In this document: in pieces, positions 14,313-22,813 of the stretch | How the letters are laid out: the number at the start of each line of letters is the position of its first letter | Numbering within the stretch: position 1 is the stretch's first letter | Origin: Curtobacterium sp. VKM Ac-1376 | GTDB taxonomy: Bacteria > Actinomycetota > Actinomycetes > Actinomycetales > Microbacteriaceae | Reading direction: 5' to 3' | Assembly: GCF_015351025.1 (NCBI RefSeq) | Contig: NZ_JADKRV010000014.1 | Span: 1 to 64,000, forward strand | Length of the DNA stretch: 64,000 bases | Translations under genes and position numbers: made by a program | Notes under the pieces: generated by a model | Databases searched by the model: none | What the model was told of the DNA's origin: nothing | The model's input: only the letters and a program-made list of their open reading frames with translations

Positions 14313-14318
14313 AGCCTA
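14313..14318 (-). promoter_or_regulatory. -10 box of pheST
   Basis: TAGGCT on the minus strand, eight bases before the pheS GTG. With normal -10 to start spacing, transcription begins at or within two bases of the start codon. The -35 is not recognisable. Confidence 0.45.
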
Positions 14319-14373
14319 CCGGCCGACGGGATACCACCCGCCTGCACCGGTCGGACTGTGGAAACCCGACGGA

Positions 14374-15225
14374 TCAGCTCCGGAGCGCGAACGCTGACTC
14401 GTACAGGCACACGGACGCAGCGGTGGCGAGGTTCATCGACTCCGCCTGTCCGTAGATCGGCACCTTGACGGCCCGGTCCACGAGTGCCAGGTCGTCGGCG
14501 GTGAGTCCGCGGGCCTCGTTGCCGAAGACCCACACAGTCGGGCCGTCGAGCATGCCCTCCGCACGGACGACGGGCAGGTCGTCACCGGAGACGTCGGCGG
14601 CGAGCACCGTGTACCCGAGGGCCTTCGCCCGCTCGATCGTGTCCGCCAGGGTCACGCCGACGGAGACCGGCACGTGGAACAGCGAGCCCGTGGTCGACCG
14701 GACGACCTTCGGGTTGTACGGGTCGACCGAGCGCCCGGTGAGGACCACCGCATCGGCACCGGCCGCGTCGGCGGCCCGGATGATCGTGCCGGCGTTCCCC
14801 GGGTCCCGCACTTCCTCGAGGATGGCGACCAGCCCCGGCAACGTGTCCGGCTCATCGGACGCAGCACGGGCCTCCAGGTCGGTCCCGGCGGCCACGCGGT
14901 CCGGGAAGACGTCCTTCACCGACGTCGGGAACTGCTGGCACACCGCCACCACTCCCTGCGGCGTGACGGTGTCGGCCATCGCCTCGAGCACCTGCTCGGT
15001 CACGAACCAGGTGTCCACGGGCGCGTCGTCGAGGCCGTAGCGGGCGGCAGCGGTCGGGGTGACGTAGAGCTCGCGCAGGAGCTCGGGGCCGTACTCCAGT
15101 GCTTCGCGGACCGCCTGCGGTCCCTCCAGCAGGAACAGGCCGGTCTCGGCCCGGACGTCCTTCTTGGCCAGGGCCGCAACGGCCTTCACGCGTCCGGCAC
15201 GGGGGTTCTCGAGGAGATCGCTCAC
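14374..15225 (-). CDS. TrmH/SpoU-family RNA 2'-O-methyltransferase
   Basis: Probable rRNA (or tRNA) 2'-O-ribose methyltransferase of the SPOUT superfamily. The 283-residue protein has an N-terminal substrate-binding domain (about 1-105, with FLLEGPQAVREAL) and a SpoU catalytic domain with the three family motifs: VRDPGNAGTIIRAADAAGAD, WVFGNEARGL and IPIYGQAESMNLATAASV-like VPIYGQAESMNLATAAS. The GTG at 15225 has a TAGACT -10 box six bases upstream, so it appears leaderless. A related gene is regularly found between rplT and pheS in actinobacteria. The precise target nucleotide cannot be told from sequence alone. Confidence 0.9.
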   Translation of the reverse strand: MSDLLENPRAGRVKAVAALAKKDVRAETGLFLLEGPQAVREALEYGPELLRELYVTPTAAARYGLDDAPVDTWFVTEQVLEAMADTVTPQGVVAVCQQFPTSVKDVFPDRVAAGTDLEARAASDEPDTLPGLVAILEEVRDPGNAGTIIRAADAAGADAVVLTGRSVDPYNPKVVRSTTGSLFHVPVSVGVTLADTIERAKALGYTVLAADVSGDDLPVVRAEGMLDGPTVWVFGNEARGLTADDLALVDRAVKVPIYGQAESMNLATAASVCLYESAFALRS

Positions 15226-15231
15226 GACCCA

Positions 15232-15237
15232 AGTCTA
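15232..15237 (-). promoter_or_regulatory. -10 box of the rRNA methyltransferase gene (leaderless)
   Basis: TAGACT on the minus strand, exactly six bases before the GTG start at 15225. It lies just downstream of the rplT terminator hairpin, which supports a separate transcription unit. Confidence 0.55.
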
Positions 15238-15244
15238 GGAACGA

Positions 15245-15274
15245 CGAAACCCCCGCCGTACAGCGGGGGTTTCG
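15245..15274 (-). terminator. Terminator of infC-rpmI-rplT
   Basis: A perfect 12-bp stem (15245-15256 with 15263-15274) with a 6-base loop lies 16 bases past the rplT stop. In the direction of transcription the right arm ends GGGGGTTTCG, with a short T-tract. Confidence 0.8.
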
Positions 15275-15290
15275 CGAGCAGAAGAACTGA

Positions 15291-15674
15291 CTACGCAGCC
15301 TTCGGGGCCGAGGTGTCGGCCGGGAGGGCCTTCTTCGCGGTCTCGACGAGCGCGGTGAAGGTCTCCGGGTTGTTCACCGCGAGGTCGGCGAGGATGCGAC
15401 GGTCGACCTCGACGCCGGCCAGGTTGAGACCCTGGATGAGGCGGTTGTAGGTCAGGCCGTTCGCACGGGAGGCAGCGTTGATGCGCTGGATCCACAGGCG
15501 ACGGAACTCGCCCTTCTTCGCGTGACGGTCGCGGTACGCGTAGACGAGGGAGTGGGTGACCTGCTCCTTGGCCTTGCGGTACAGACGCGAACGCTGGCCG
15601 CGGTACCCCTCGGCGCGCTCGAGGATGACGCGGCGCTTCTTGGCGGCGTTGACCGCTCTCTTTACTCGTGCCAT
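15291..15674 (-). CDS. rplT: 50S ribosomal protein L20
   Basis: Binds 23S rRNA early in large-subunit assembly. The 127-residue basic protein begins [15 protein letters not shown] and has [20 protein letters not shown] and [18 protein letters not shown], typical of L20. It ends with a short Ala/Lys-rich tail. In many bacteria L20 also represses its own operon; no specific binding site was identified here. It follows rpmI by 27 bases. Confidence 0.98.
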   Translation of the reverse strand: MARVKRAVNAAKKRRVILERAEGYRGQRSRLYRKAKEQVTHSLVYAYRDRHAKKGEFRRLWIQRINAASRANGLTYNRLIQGLNLAGVEVDRRILADLAVNNPETFTALVETAKKALPADTSAPKAA

Positions 15675-15701
15675 TGCACTATTCCTTTACAGTCCGGGGG
15701 C

Positions 15702-15896
15702 TCAGTGGCCGAGGAGCTTCTTGACGTTCTTCGCGTCAGCCTTGGAGAGGACCTGGTCCTCGTTCAGGCGGGCCTTGCGCTTGGAGCTCTTGACCTCGAG
15801 GTTGTGACGCATACCGGCCTGCTGCTTCATGATCTTGCCGGTACCGGTGACCTTGAAGCGCTTCTTCGACCCGGAGTGGGTCTTCTGCTTGGGCAT
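15702..15896 (-). CDS. rpmI: 50S ribosomal protein L35
   Basis: Small 64-residue basic ribosomal protein beginning [20 protein letters not shown] and containing the [18 protein letters not shown] block. The ATG at 15896 gives the usual length; the longer open frame upstream is not homologous. It lies between infC and rplT in the standard order. Confidence 0.97.
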   Translation of the reverse strand: MPKQKTHSGSKKRFKVTGTGKIMKQQAGMRHNLEVKSSKRKARLNEDQVLSKADAKNVKKLLGH

Positions 15897-15957
15897 GGTG
15901 GTGCCTTTCCGTGGGATGGATGGGAGCCGCGTCGTTGCGGGTTTCGGTCTGGAGGAC

Positions 15958-16617
<660 letters not shown>

Positions 16618-16898
16618 GCGGAGCTCCTTCAATCAGGTGGTGGCCGTCCGGGGCGTTTGCCCTGGACGACAGCACGAGAGAGGAGATCTGACGCACGGGC
16701 CGTGGACCCGTTCGGCAGCCGCCCTGCATCGGGTCCGTCGGACCCGACCGACGAGCACATCGAGTGCGCCCGTGGAGCGGTGGTGACCCGGTAGCCTGGT
16801 GGAACGCGGCCGCGGGTGGGAGAGACTCCTCTTTCGTGACACCGTCCAGTTGCTTTCAGGAAAACCTGATGGCACACGGACAGCATCTGCCGCGGGCA
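16618..16898 (-). promoter_or_regulatory. Long infC leader with hairpins
   Basis: About 275 bases without a gene lie between the proposed promoter (16899-16904) and infC. The leftward transcript would contain several stems: a 5-bp stem with AAAA loop on the plus strand near 16857-16870, a 7-bp stem with 3-base loop at 16730-16746, and a 9-bp stem with one mismatch and 4-base loop at 16646-16667, close to the ribosome-binding site. A leader of this length upstream of infC-rpmI-rplT suggests regulation by L20 or IF-3, but I cannot match it to a named family. Confidence 0.4.
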
Positions 16899-16904
16899 AG
16901 CCTA
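16899..16904 (-). promoter_or_regulatory. Candidate -10 box of the infC operon
   Basis: TAGGCT on the minus strand, lying within the Shine-Dalgarno region of the divergent DUF1844 gene. The -35 is weak (TGTCGG at 17-base spacing). Transcription from here gives the long leader described above. Confidence 0.35.
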
Positions 16905-16917
16905 GCAGAGGAGCACC

Positions 16918-17268
16918 GTGACCGACACCCCGATCGACGACACCGGCATCGACGCCGCCAGGGACATCGCGGAGGTGCCGGCGGTCGAGCTCATCAACAC
17001 CGTGGCGGTGCACCTGCTCAGCGCAGCGGCGGTGAAGGTCGGCCTGGCCGACGACCCGCAGGAGCAGACCGACCTGGACGAGGCGCGGAAGCTCATCACC
17101 GCATTGGCAGGCCTGGTCACCGCCGCCGCCGCCGAGATCGGCGACCACCACGCCCGCCCGCTCCGCGACGGGCTGCGGTCGCTGCAGCTCGCTTTCCGCG
17201 AGGCGTCGGCGATCCCGGACGCCCCCGGCGCGGGTCCGGGCGAGAAGTACACCGGCCCCGTCAACTAG
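16918..17268 (+). CDS. DUF1844 family protein
   Basis: Small acidic cytoplasmic protein of 116 residues, function unknown. It contains the DUF1844 core: PAVELINTVAVHLLSAAAVKVG (about 22-44), a DLDEARKLITALAGLV helix and a C-terminal helix LRSLQLAFREAS. The GTG start has GAGGAG five bases upstream. The gene is divergent from infC, an arrangement that I recall as common in actinobacteria. It is followed by a strong bidirectional hairpin. Confidence 0.85.
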   Translation: MTDTPIDDTGIDAARDIAEVPAVELINTVAVHLLSAAAVKVGLADDPQEQTDLDEARKLITALAGLVTAAAAEIGDHHARPLRDGLRSLQLAFREASAIPDAPGAGPGEKYTGPVN

Positions 17269-17290
17269 CGACGTCGGCACCGGAACGCGA

Positions 17291-17332
17291 GGACGGGAGG
17301 CCCGTGGCGGCGTCGCCACGGGCCTCCCGTCC
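17291..17332. terminator. Bidirectional terminator
   Basis: Perfect 19-bp stem (17291-17309 with 17314-17332) with the 4-base loop GCGT, between the convergent DUF1844 and maltokinase genes. The arms contain GACGGGAGGC, a core shared with other terminators in the window. Confidence 0.85.
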
Positions 17333-17349
17333 GTCCTGGGCGTGCTGGG

Positions 17350-18687
17350 TCAGGACCCGCGGCGGCCGACCAGGCGCGCGACGGCTGCGAGCGGGATACC
17401 GACCCAGTCGGGCCGGTTCCGGGTCTCGTAGACGACCTCGTAGACCGCCTTGTCGAGCTCGAACGCGTCGAGCAGTGCGCGGTGGTCGGTGAGGTCGGCG
17501 CCGGTCCCGCGCTGGTAGCCCTCGAGGAAGCGCGCCCGCGCCTCGTCTGCCCAGTCCGCTGCGTCGACGGGCTCGTCCTGGTGTGCAAGGGCACCGGTGA
17601 CGTAGTCGAACGAGCGGAGCATGCCGGCGACGTCGCGCAGGGGCACGTCCGGCAACGACCGTCCGTCGAGCGGGCGGAGGGGCTCGCCCTCGAAGTCGAG
17701 GAACACCCATCCGCGCGGGTCGGGTGCCGCGAGGACCTGACCGAGGTGCAGGTCGCCGTGGATGCGCTGCAGGTCCGGCCAGGTCGCCTCGGCGGCACGG
17801 GCGTAGACGGCACGGATGGCGTCGGCGTGCTCGGCGACGGCGGGTGCCTCGCGGGCGGCGGTCTCGAGCCGTTCGTGCATCGTGGCGACGGCGGCATCGC
17901 GTCGCTCCGGATCGGTCGGTTCGGTCGGCATCGCCTCGGCCAGGGTGCGGTGGACGTCGGCCAACGCCGCGCCCAGCTGCTCGGCCCGGTCGCCGAACGG
18001 GGTGCCTGCCTGCGCCTCCTGCAGCGCCACGCGCCAGGCGTCGTCGAGTCCGGGCAGGAACTCCTGCGCGAAGGCCAGGTGCCCGGTCGCGGTGCCGTCC
18101 GGACGACCGACGTCGGGCCAGTCGGCACGGAGGGCGCCGTACACCCGGGGCACCCGCGTGCTGCCGGCAGCGGTGAGGGCGAGCTGCGTGGTCACGTCCG
18201 GGTTGTCACCGTGGTGCAGGACGCGGAAGACCTTGATGATGACGCGGTCGCCCGACTCGGTGTCGCAGATGACCGACGTGTTCGACTGCTCGCCGGTCAG
18301 GACCCGGGCGGCGCTCACCCGACCGATCGGGCTCAGGCTGTCCGCGGCCGCGTCGATCCGTGCGGCGAGCGCCGAGACCCACCCGAGGTCGGTCGTGGCG
18401 TCGACGACCGTGCCGTCGGGTGCGGTCGTGACCGGCGACTGGTAGAGGACCGGGACCGCGGGCGCCTCGTCGAGGACCAGTCGGGTGCCGGCGGCGCTCG
18501 AGATGGTGCGGAGGCGCGGGACGGACCCCTTCGAGGCGTACCAGCGGCGGTCCACGATCCAGGTCTCGAGGTCGTGGTCGCCGGGGGCGCGGGGGTCGTC
18601 GGTAGTGCCGGTGTCGCCGGCGGTGCCGGTGTCGTCGGGTGCGGTGTCGGGTGCGGTGTCGCGTGCGTCGCGGGCTCCGTCGCTCAT
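17350..18687 (-). CDS. mak: Maltokinase
   Basis: Probably phosphorylates maltose to maltose 1-phosphate with ATP, feeding the TreS-Pep2-GlgE route from trehalose to alpha-glucan. The 445-residue protein starts with a disordered Asp/Thr-rich segment (about 1-40), then a maltokinase N-cap domain with WIVDRRWYASKG, then a kinase fold of the aminoglycoside-phosphotransferase type with the catalytic loop IHGDLHLGQVL and the metal-binding FLDFEGEP. Length fits stand-alone maltokinases (about 440-460). No treS or glgE is nearby. Start ATG at 18687 is preceded by TACGGT seven bases upstream, suggesting leaderless translation. Confidence 0.85.
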   Translation of the reverse strand: MSDGARDARDTAPDTAPDDTGTAGDTGTTDDPRAPGDHDLETWIVDRRWYASKGSVPRLRTISSAAGTRLVLDEAPAVPVLYQSPVTTAPDGTVVDATTDLGWVSALAARIDAAADSLSPIGRVSAARVLTGEQSNTSVICDTESGDRVIIKVFRVLHHGDNPDVTTQLALTAAGSTRVPRVYGALRADWPDVGRPDGTATGHLAFAQEFLPGLDDAWRVALQEAQAGTPFGDRAEQLGAALADVHRTLAEAMPTEPTDPERRDAAVATMHERLETAAREAPAVAEHADAIRAVYARAAEATWPDLQRIHGDLHLGQVLAAPDPRGWVFLDFEGEPLRPLDGRSLPDVPLRDVAGMLRSFDYVTGALAHQDEPVDAADWADEARARFLEGYQRGTGADLTDHRALLDAFELDKAVYEVVYETRNRPDWVGIPLAAVARLVGRRGS

Positions 18688-18694
18688 GCTGCGG

Positions 18695-18700
18695 ACCGTA
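18695..18700 (-). promoter_or_regulatory. -10 box of the maltokinase gene (leaderless)
   Basis: TACGGT on the minus strand, seven bases before the ATG at 18687. No Shine-Dalgarno sequence is present. Confidence 0.5.
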
Positions 18701-18815
18701 CGCGCCGGGGGCTGGCGAGGTGCCGAGTCCTCCACAGGCCGCAGCGTCGTCGACTCCGTCCACAGCGCGCGATCGCGTGCGGGACAACGCGGGCACGGCG
18801 GAGAACACTTGCGGC

Positions 18816-20306
18816 ATGCCCCGCTCGAACCCCGTTCCCGACACCGCACTCGCGCTCACCCTCGTCGATCCGCGGAGGACGTGGTGGATTCCGGACGACC
18901 GTCGTCTCCCCGCGTTCGAGCCCTTCGCCGACGACGTCCGCCGGCACCCTCCGGTGACCCTGCGCGAGACCGTGTGGGACACCGAGGACCGGGTGCTCGT
19001 GGCCGAGGGCGTCGTGCTCGCGCGCTCGTCCGGCGGCGCGTGGAGCGTCGATCGGGGTGCCGGACCGGAGGTGATCGGCGGCGGCTCCGAAACCGGTGCT
19101 CCCCCGCGGGATGCCGTCGAGGTGTTCCTGCGGGGGCGGGCGCTGCGGGTGGTCCTGGTGCGCGACACCACCACGGCGTTCGTGACGCTCCGGGGCACGG
19201 GCGGCCGGGTGCGTGCCGAGGTCGCCGACGTCCGCGTGGACGACGGGGATCCGGACACCGGTCTGCTGCGCTCGACGCGGTGGTGGGCAATCACCGACGA
19301 CGACCGGGGCGGCACCACCGCGAGAGCGGCGGAACGAGCACTCGACGACGCGGCGACGGAACCCTCGACCGCCGCCGCAGCTCCGCTCGCCCGTGGTCCG
19401 CGGCCCGCAGCGGAACGCCGGGGCGAACGGGCGAAGCGGCCTCGTGCTGGCAGCGCGGCCGGTTTCGTCCTGCGGGCGCTCGGCGCGCTCCGGGCCGACC
19501 TCGTCGCGGTGGAGCCCCTGGTGCGCTCGGACGAGCCGGAGGCCGTGCACGACCTGCGCAAGGTGCTGCGGCGGATGCGGAGCGTGCTCGCAGCATTCCG
19601 GGGAGCACTCGACCGCGAGGCCACTGAGTCGCTCCGGGCCGCGCTCGCCGAGACCGGTCGGGTCGCCGGGGTGGCACGCGACGCCGAGGTGCTGCACGAC
19701 GGGCTGGTCCGCTCCGTAGCCCGTTCCCCCGAGGGCTACGTCGACGCGGCGACCCTGGACCGCATCGGTTCGCGGACCGACGGACGCCGGGGTGCTGCCG
19801 CGGCGGAACTCCGCCAGGCACTGCGCTCCGACGCCTGGTTCCGGACCCTCGAGACCCTCGACGGCCTACTGCTGCGGGCACCCGCGGGGCCACACGCCGG
19901 CGACGACGCGGGCACGTTCACCGAGCAGCGCATCCGACGCGAGCGGGTCCGCGTGGCACGACTGCTCGGGCGCACCACGGTCGACCTCGGGGACCTCGGG
20001 GACCTCGGGGACCTCGGGGGCCTGCACGAGATCCGGAAGGCCGCGCGCCGGCTGCGCTACGCCCTCGAGGCCGCCGGGGACCTGCAGGGCGTCGGGAGGC
20101 GCCGGCTCGGGCGGCTGCGACGGGTGCAGGAGACCCTCGGCGAAACGCTCGACGCCGCCCACGCGGCCGACGCCCACCGACAGCTGGCAGGCCTGGCGGC
20201 ACGGAGCGGCGAGGACACCTTCGGCTACGGCGTGCTCGCCACGACCGAGCACGCGGCGCTCGAACGAGGACTGCGACGATCGCGCAAGGTGCTCGCGCGG
20301 CTCTGA
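18816..20306 (+). CDS. CHAD domain protein with CYTH-like N-terminus
   Basis: 496-residue cytoplasmic protein. The C-terminal part (about 225-490) is a CHAD domain, a helical bundle rich in conserved His and Arg, seen in VHDLRKVLRRMRSVL and LHEIRKAARRLRYALEAAG. CHAD domains bind inorganic polyphosphate. The N-terminal ~200 residues resemble a degenerate CYTH triphosphate-tunnel domain, the usual partner. An in-frame 9-bp repeat encodes four DLG units (about residues 390-401). ATG at 18816; AACACT six bases upstream might be a weak -10. The gene is divergent from mak. A polyphosphate-related role is inferred from the family. Confidence 0.85.
   Translation: MPRSNPVPDTALALTLVDPRRTWWIPDDRRLPAFEPFADDVRRHPPVTLRETVWDTEDRVLVAEGVVLARSSGGAWSVDRGAGPEVIGGGSETGAPPRDAVEVFLRGRALRVVLVRDTTTAFVTLRGTGGRVRAEVADVRVDDGDPDTGLLRSTRWWAITDDDRGGTTARAAERALDDAATEPSTAAAAPLARGPRPAAERRGERAKRPRAGSAAGFVLRALGALRADLVAVEPLVRSDEPEAVHDLRKVLRRMRSVLAAFRGALDREATESLRAALAETGRVAGVARDAEVLHDGLVRSVARSPEGYVDAATLDRIGSRTDGRRGAAAAELRQALRSDAWFRTLETLDGLLLRAPAGPHAGDDAGTFTEQRIRRERVRVARLLGRTTVDLGDLGDLGDLGGLHEIRKAARRLRYALEAAGDLQGVGRRRLGRLRRVQETLGETLDAAHAADAHRQLAGLAARSGEDTFGYGVLATTEHAALERGLRRSRKVLARL
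19983..20018 (+). repeat. 9-bp tandem repeat in the CHAD gene
   Basis: Four exact copies of GACCTCGGG, encoding DLG four times in a loop before the last conserved CHAD helices. Copy number is likely to vary between strains without shifting the frame. Confidence 0.9.
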
Positions 20307-20326
20307 CAGGGTGGGAGAATCGGGAC

Positions 20327-22795
20327 GTGCCGCACTACCTCGAGGACCTCGCTGTCGGACAGACCTTCACCACGCCGGGGCGCACCGTCACCGAAGCGGA
20401 CGTGGTCTCGTTCGCCTCGTGGACGGGCGACAACAACCAGGTGCACACCGACGTGGAGTTCGCGGCGAAGACCCGGTACGGGCAGCGGATCGTGCACGGG
20501 TTGCTCGGGACCTCGCTGTGCCTCGGGCTCATCGCGCGGACCGGGGTGTTCGAGGGGTCGGCGGTGGCGCTGCTCGGTATCGACGATTGGCGGTTCACGG
20601 AGCCGGTGTTCATCGGGGACACCGTGACCTGCACGGTCGAGATCCTCGGCACGCGGCTGACCAGCTCCGGGAAGACCGGCATCGTCGAGCGGCTGGTCTC
20701 GCTGCGGAACGAGCACGGGGTCGTCGTGCAGCAGGGGCGGATGGACGTCATGGTGCTGACCCCGCGACGCCGCGATCGGCTGACGGGACGCATGCTGACA
20801 CTGGTCGCCCGTGTCGCTGACGAGGGGCGGGCACGCGAGCCGGCCGCGCACGGCGGTCAGTGGCCGGTTGCTTTCGCGAGCAATCACCGCGACGCCCTTT
20901 ACAACGATGTACCAGCACGGGAGCATGGACGCATGAGCACGCTCGACGGCACCGTGGCCGCACCTGACTCCGCTTCCGCTCCCGCACTCCCCCTCGCCTC
21001 GCGGCAGGACGGCACGTACCCTCGGCCGCAGATGCTCCGCGCCGCGTGGGCCGACCTGGACGGCACGTGGTCGTTCCGGAACGACGGCGACGACACCGCC
21101 TGGCGCAGCGGGTTCCCCGACGCCCGCGACATCGTCGTCCCGTTCCCGCCCGAGTCCACCGCCTCGGGCATCGACGAGCCCGACTTCCACCCCGTCGTCT
21201 GGTACTCCCGCACGATCACCCGCGCCGAACTCGACGCCGCCGGGTACGGCGACCGCGCCCCGGGACTCGTCCTGCACTTCGGCGCCGTCGACTACCGCGC
21301 CCGCGTCTGGATCGACGGGCAGTTCGTCGGCGAGCACGAGGGCGGCCACACCCCGTTCTCCTTCGACGTGACCGAGCTGCTGACCTACGACGCCGCCGCC
21401 GTGCACACGCTCGTCGTCCGCGTCGAGGACGACCCCCACGACCTCACCCAGCCCCGCGGCAAGCAGGACTGGCACGAGGCCCCGCACGCCATCTGGTACC
21501 GCCGCACCACGGGCATCTGGCAGACGGTGTGGCTCGAGGCCGTGGCGAGCACCTGGATCCGGTCCCTCCGCTGGACGAACATCGACCACGCCACCATGCG
21601 CCTGACCGTCCGACTCGCGGGAACCCGCACCGGTGGCGAGCGCCTCCGCGTCGAGGCCCGCTGGGACGAGCGGGACGAGCACCTCGCCACCATCGAAACC
21701 ACGCTCGGCGAGACCGGCGACGAGTTCGACGTCGTCGTGCCCATCGCCCGTCAGACGAACGGGCAGGCCGAGGACGAACTGCACTGGACGCCCGATGCCC
21801 CGCGTCTGGTGGATGCCACGATCACGCTGCTGCCCCGTGCCGGCGCGGACGCGATCGATGCCGTCGCGAGCTACTTCGGGATCCGCACCGTCGGGACCGA
21901 CGGTGGCGCCTTCCTGCTCAACGGCCGCCGCCACGACGTCCGCAGCGTGCTGAACCAGGGCTACTGGCCGGAGTCGCACATCGCGGCGCCGTCGCGCGAG
22001 GCCCACCGCCGCGAGGTCGAGCTCATCAAGGAGCTCGGCTTCAACGCCGCCCGCAACCACCAGAAGATCGAGGACCCCCGGTTCCTGTACTGGGCCGACC
22101 GCCTCGGCCTCATGGTCTGGGGCGAGGCCCCCGGCGCCTACGCGTTCTCACCGCGTGCCGTGCAGCGCCTGATGCGGGAGTGGATGGACGCCGTCGAGCG
22201 CGACGCCTCACACCCGTCGATCGTCACCTGGGTCCCCGCGAACGAGAGCTGGGGCGTGCAGCACATCGCCACGGACCCGGCGCAGCAGGCCTACGCCCGG
22301 GCACTCGCCGACGTCACCCGGGCCGTGGACCCGACGCGTCCGGTGATCTCGAACGACGGCTGGGAGCACACGAACTCCGACATCGTCACGGTCCACGACT
22401 ACGAGGGCGTCGGTCCGCGACTCGCTGTCACCTACGCGGACGACGTCGCGCGGACCGCGCTCCTCGGTGGCATCGGTCCCGCTGACCGCCGCATCCTGGT
22501 CGGCGGCGCGGTCGACGAGGGCCAGCCCGTCATGCTGACCGAGTTCGGCGGCGTGAACTACCAGCCCGGCGCCCAGCGCGAGGACGGCTGGGGCTACACG
22601 TCGGCGACGGACGGCGACGACTGGGTCACCCGCATCACCGCCCTGTACGACGCGATCCGTGCGAGCTCGTTCCTCGCCGGGTCCTGCTACACGCAGCTCA
22701 CCGACACCATGCAGGAGACGAACGGCCTGCTGAACGCGGACCGCTCCCCGAAGGTGCCGATCGAGCAGATCCGTCGCGCGATCACGGGTCGCTAG
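20327..22795 (+). CDS. MaoC-like hydratase gene reading without stop into GH2
   Basis: The GTG at 20327 opens a frame of 822 residues. Residues 1-145 are a MaoC (hot-dog) hydratase-like domain: DVVSFASWTGDNNQVHTD carries the catalytic Asp-His pair expected of (R)-specific enoyl hydratases, and FTEPVFIGDTV is also typical. MaoC homologues of this type end near VMVLTPR. Here no stop occurs, and residues about 146-202 translate what looks like intergenic DNA, including an operator-like site, before the GH2 start at 20933. I see three options: a real fusion, a recent stop loss by a small indel (a TGA exists one base out of frame at 20755), or a sequence error. Confidence 0.7.
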   Translation: MPHYLEDLAVGQTFTTPGRTVTEADVVSFASWTGDNNQVHTDVEFAAKTRYGQRIVHGLLGTSLCLGLIARTGVFEGSAVALLGIDDWRFTEPVFIGDTVTCTVEILGTRLTSSGKTGIVERLVSLRNEHGVVVQQGRMDVMVLTPRRRDRLTGRMLTLVARVADEGRAREPAAHGGQWPVAFASNHRDALYNDVPAREHGRMSTLDGTVAAPDSASAPALPLASRQDGTYPRPQMLRAAWADLDGTWSFRNDGDDTAWRSGFPDARDIVVPFPPESTASGIDEPDFHPVVWYSRTITRAELDAAGYGDRAPGLVLHFGAVDYRARVWIDGQFVGEHEGGHTPFSFDVTELLTYDAAAVHTLVVRVEDDPHDLTQPRGKQDWHEAPHAIWYRRTTGIWQTVWLEAVASTWIRSLRWTNIDHATMRLTVRLAGTRTGGERLRVEARWDERDEHLATIETTLGETGDEFDVVVPIARQTNGQAEDELHWTPDAPRLVDATITLLPRAGADAIDAVASYFGIRTVGTDGGAFLLNGRRHDVRSVLNQGYWPESHIAAPSREAHRREVELIKELGFNAARNHQKIEDPRFLYWADRLGLMVWGEAPGAYAFSPRAVQRLMREWMDAVERDASHPSIVTWVPANESWGVQHIATDPAQQAYARALADVTRAVDPTRPVISNDGWEHTNSDIVTVHDYEGVGPRLAVTYADDVARTALLGGIGPADRRILVGGAVDEGQPVMLTEFGGVNYQPGAQREDGWGYTSATDGDDWVTRITALYDAIRASSFLAGSCYTQLTDTMQETNGLLNADRSPKVPIEQIRRAITGR
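20868..20883. promoter_or_regulatory. Inverted repeat upstream of the GH2 gene
   Basis: TTGCTTTCGCGAGCAA has 5-bp arms TTGCT/AGCAA around a 6-base centre. It lies 50 bases before the GH2 ATG and could be an operator. Confidence 0.3.
20900..20911. promoter_or_regulatory. LacI-type operator candidate
   Basis: TACAACGATGTA matches its own reverse complement at 10 of 12 positions and has the central CG usual for LacI-family operators. It lies about 20 bases before the GH2 ATG. Its presence suggests that the glycosidase is controlled by its own promoter rather than made only as a MaoC fusion. Confidence 0.4.
20933..22795 (+). CDS. Glycoside hydrolase family 2 protein
   Basis: 620-residue exo-glycosidase (beta-galactosidase/glucuronidase/mannosidase type; substrate not assignable). 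The N-terminal jelly-roll sugar-binding domain (about 30-200) has VWYSRTITRAELDAAGYG and LHFGAVDYRARVWIDG, followed by an immunoglobulin-like domain and a TIM barrel. The acid/base Glu lies in WVPANESWGVQ and the nucleophile Glu in MLTEFGG. No signal peptide, so cytoplasmic. ATG at 20933 is preceded by GGGAG nine bases upstream and by operator-like sites, which supports independent expression. No transporter is adjacent. Confidence 0.88.
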   Translation: MSTLDGTVAAPDSASAPALPLASRQDGTYPRPQMLRAAWADLDGTWSFRNDGDDTAWRSGFPDARDIVVPFPPESTASGIDEPDFHPVVWYSRTITRAELDAAGYGDRAPGLVLHFGAVDYRARVWIDGQFVGEHEGGHTPFSFDVTELLTYDAAAVHTLVVRVEDDPHDLTQPRGKQDWHEAPHAIWYRRTTGIWQTVWLEAVASTWIRSLRWTNIDHATMRLTVRLAGTRTGGERLRVEARWDERDEHLATIETTLGETGDEFDVVVPIARQTNGQAEDELHWTPDAPRLVDATITLLPRAGADAIDAVASYFGIRTVGTDGGAFLLNGRRHDVRSVLNQGYWPESHIAAPSREAHRREVELIKELGFNAARNHQKIEDPRFLYWADRLGLMVWGEAPGAYAFSPRAVQRLMREWMDAVERDASHPSIVTWVPANESWGVQHIATDPAQQAYARALADVTRAVDPTRPVISNDGWEHTNSDIVTVHDYEGVGPRLAVTYADDVARTALLGGIGPADRRILVGGAVDEGQPVMLTEFGGVNYQPGAQREDGWGYTSATDGDDWVTRITALYDAIRASSFLAGSCYTQLTDTMQETNGLLNADRSPKVPIEQIRRAITGR

Positions 22796-22813
22796 CCGGG
22801 AGGCGCGCACTTT

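Noticed and set aside
16618-16632. TTG start for infC at 16632
   Set aside because: No ribosome-binding site precedes it and its codons contain the AAGGAG that serves the ATC start.
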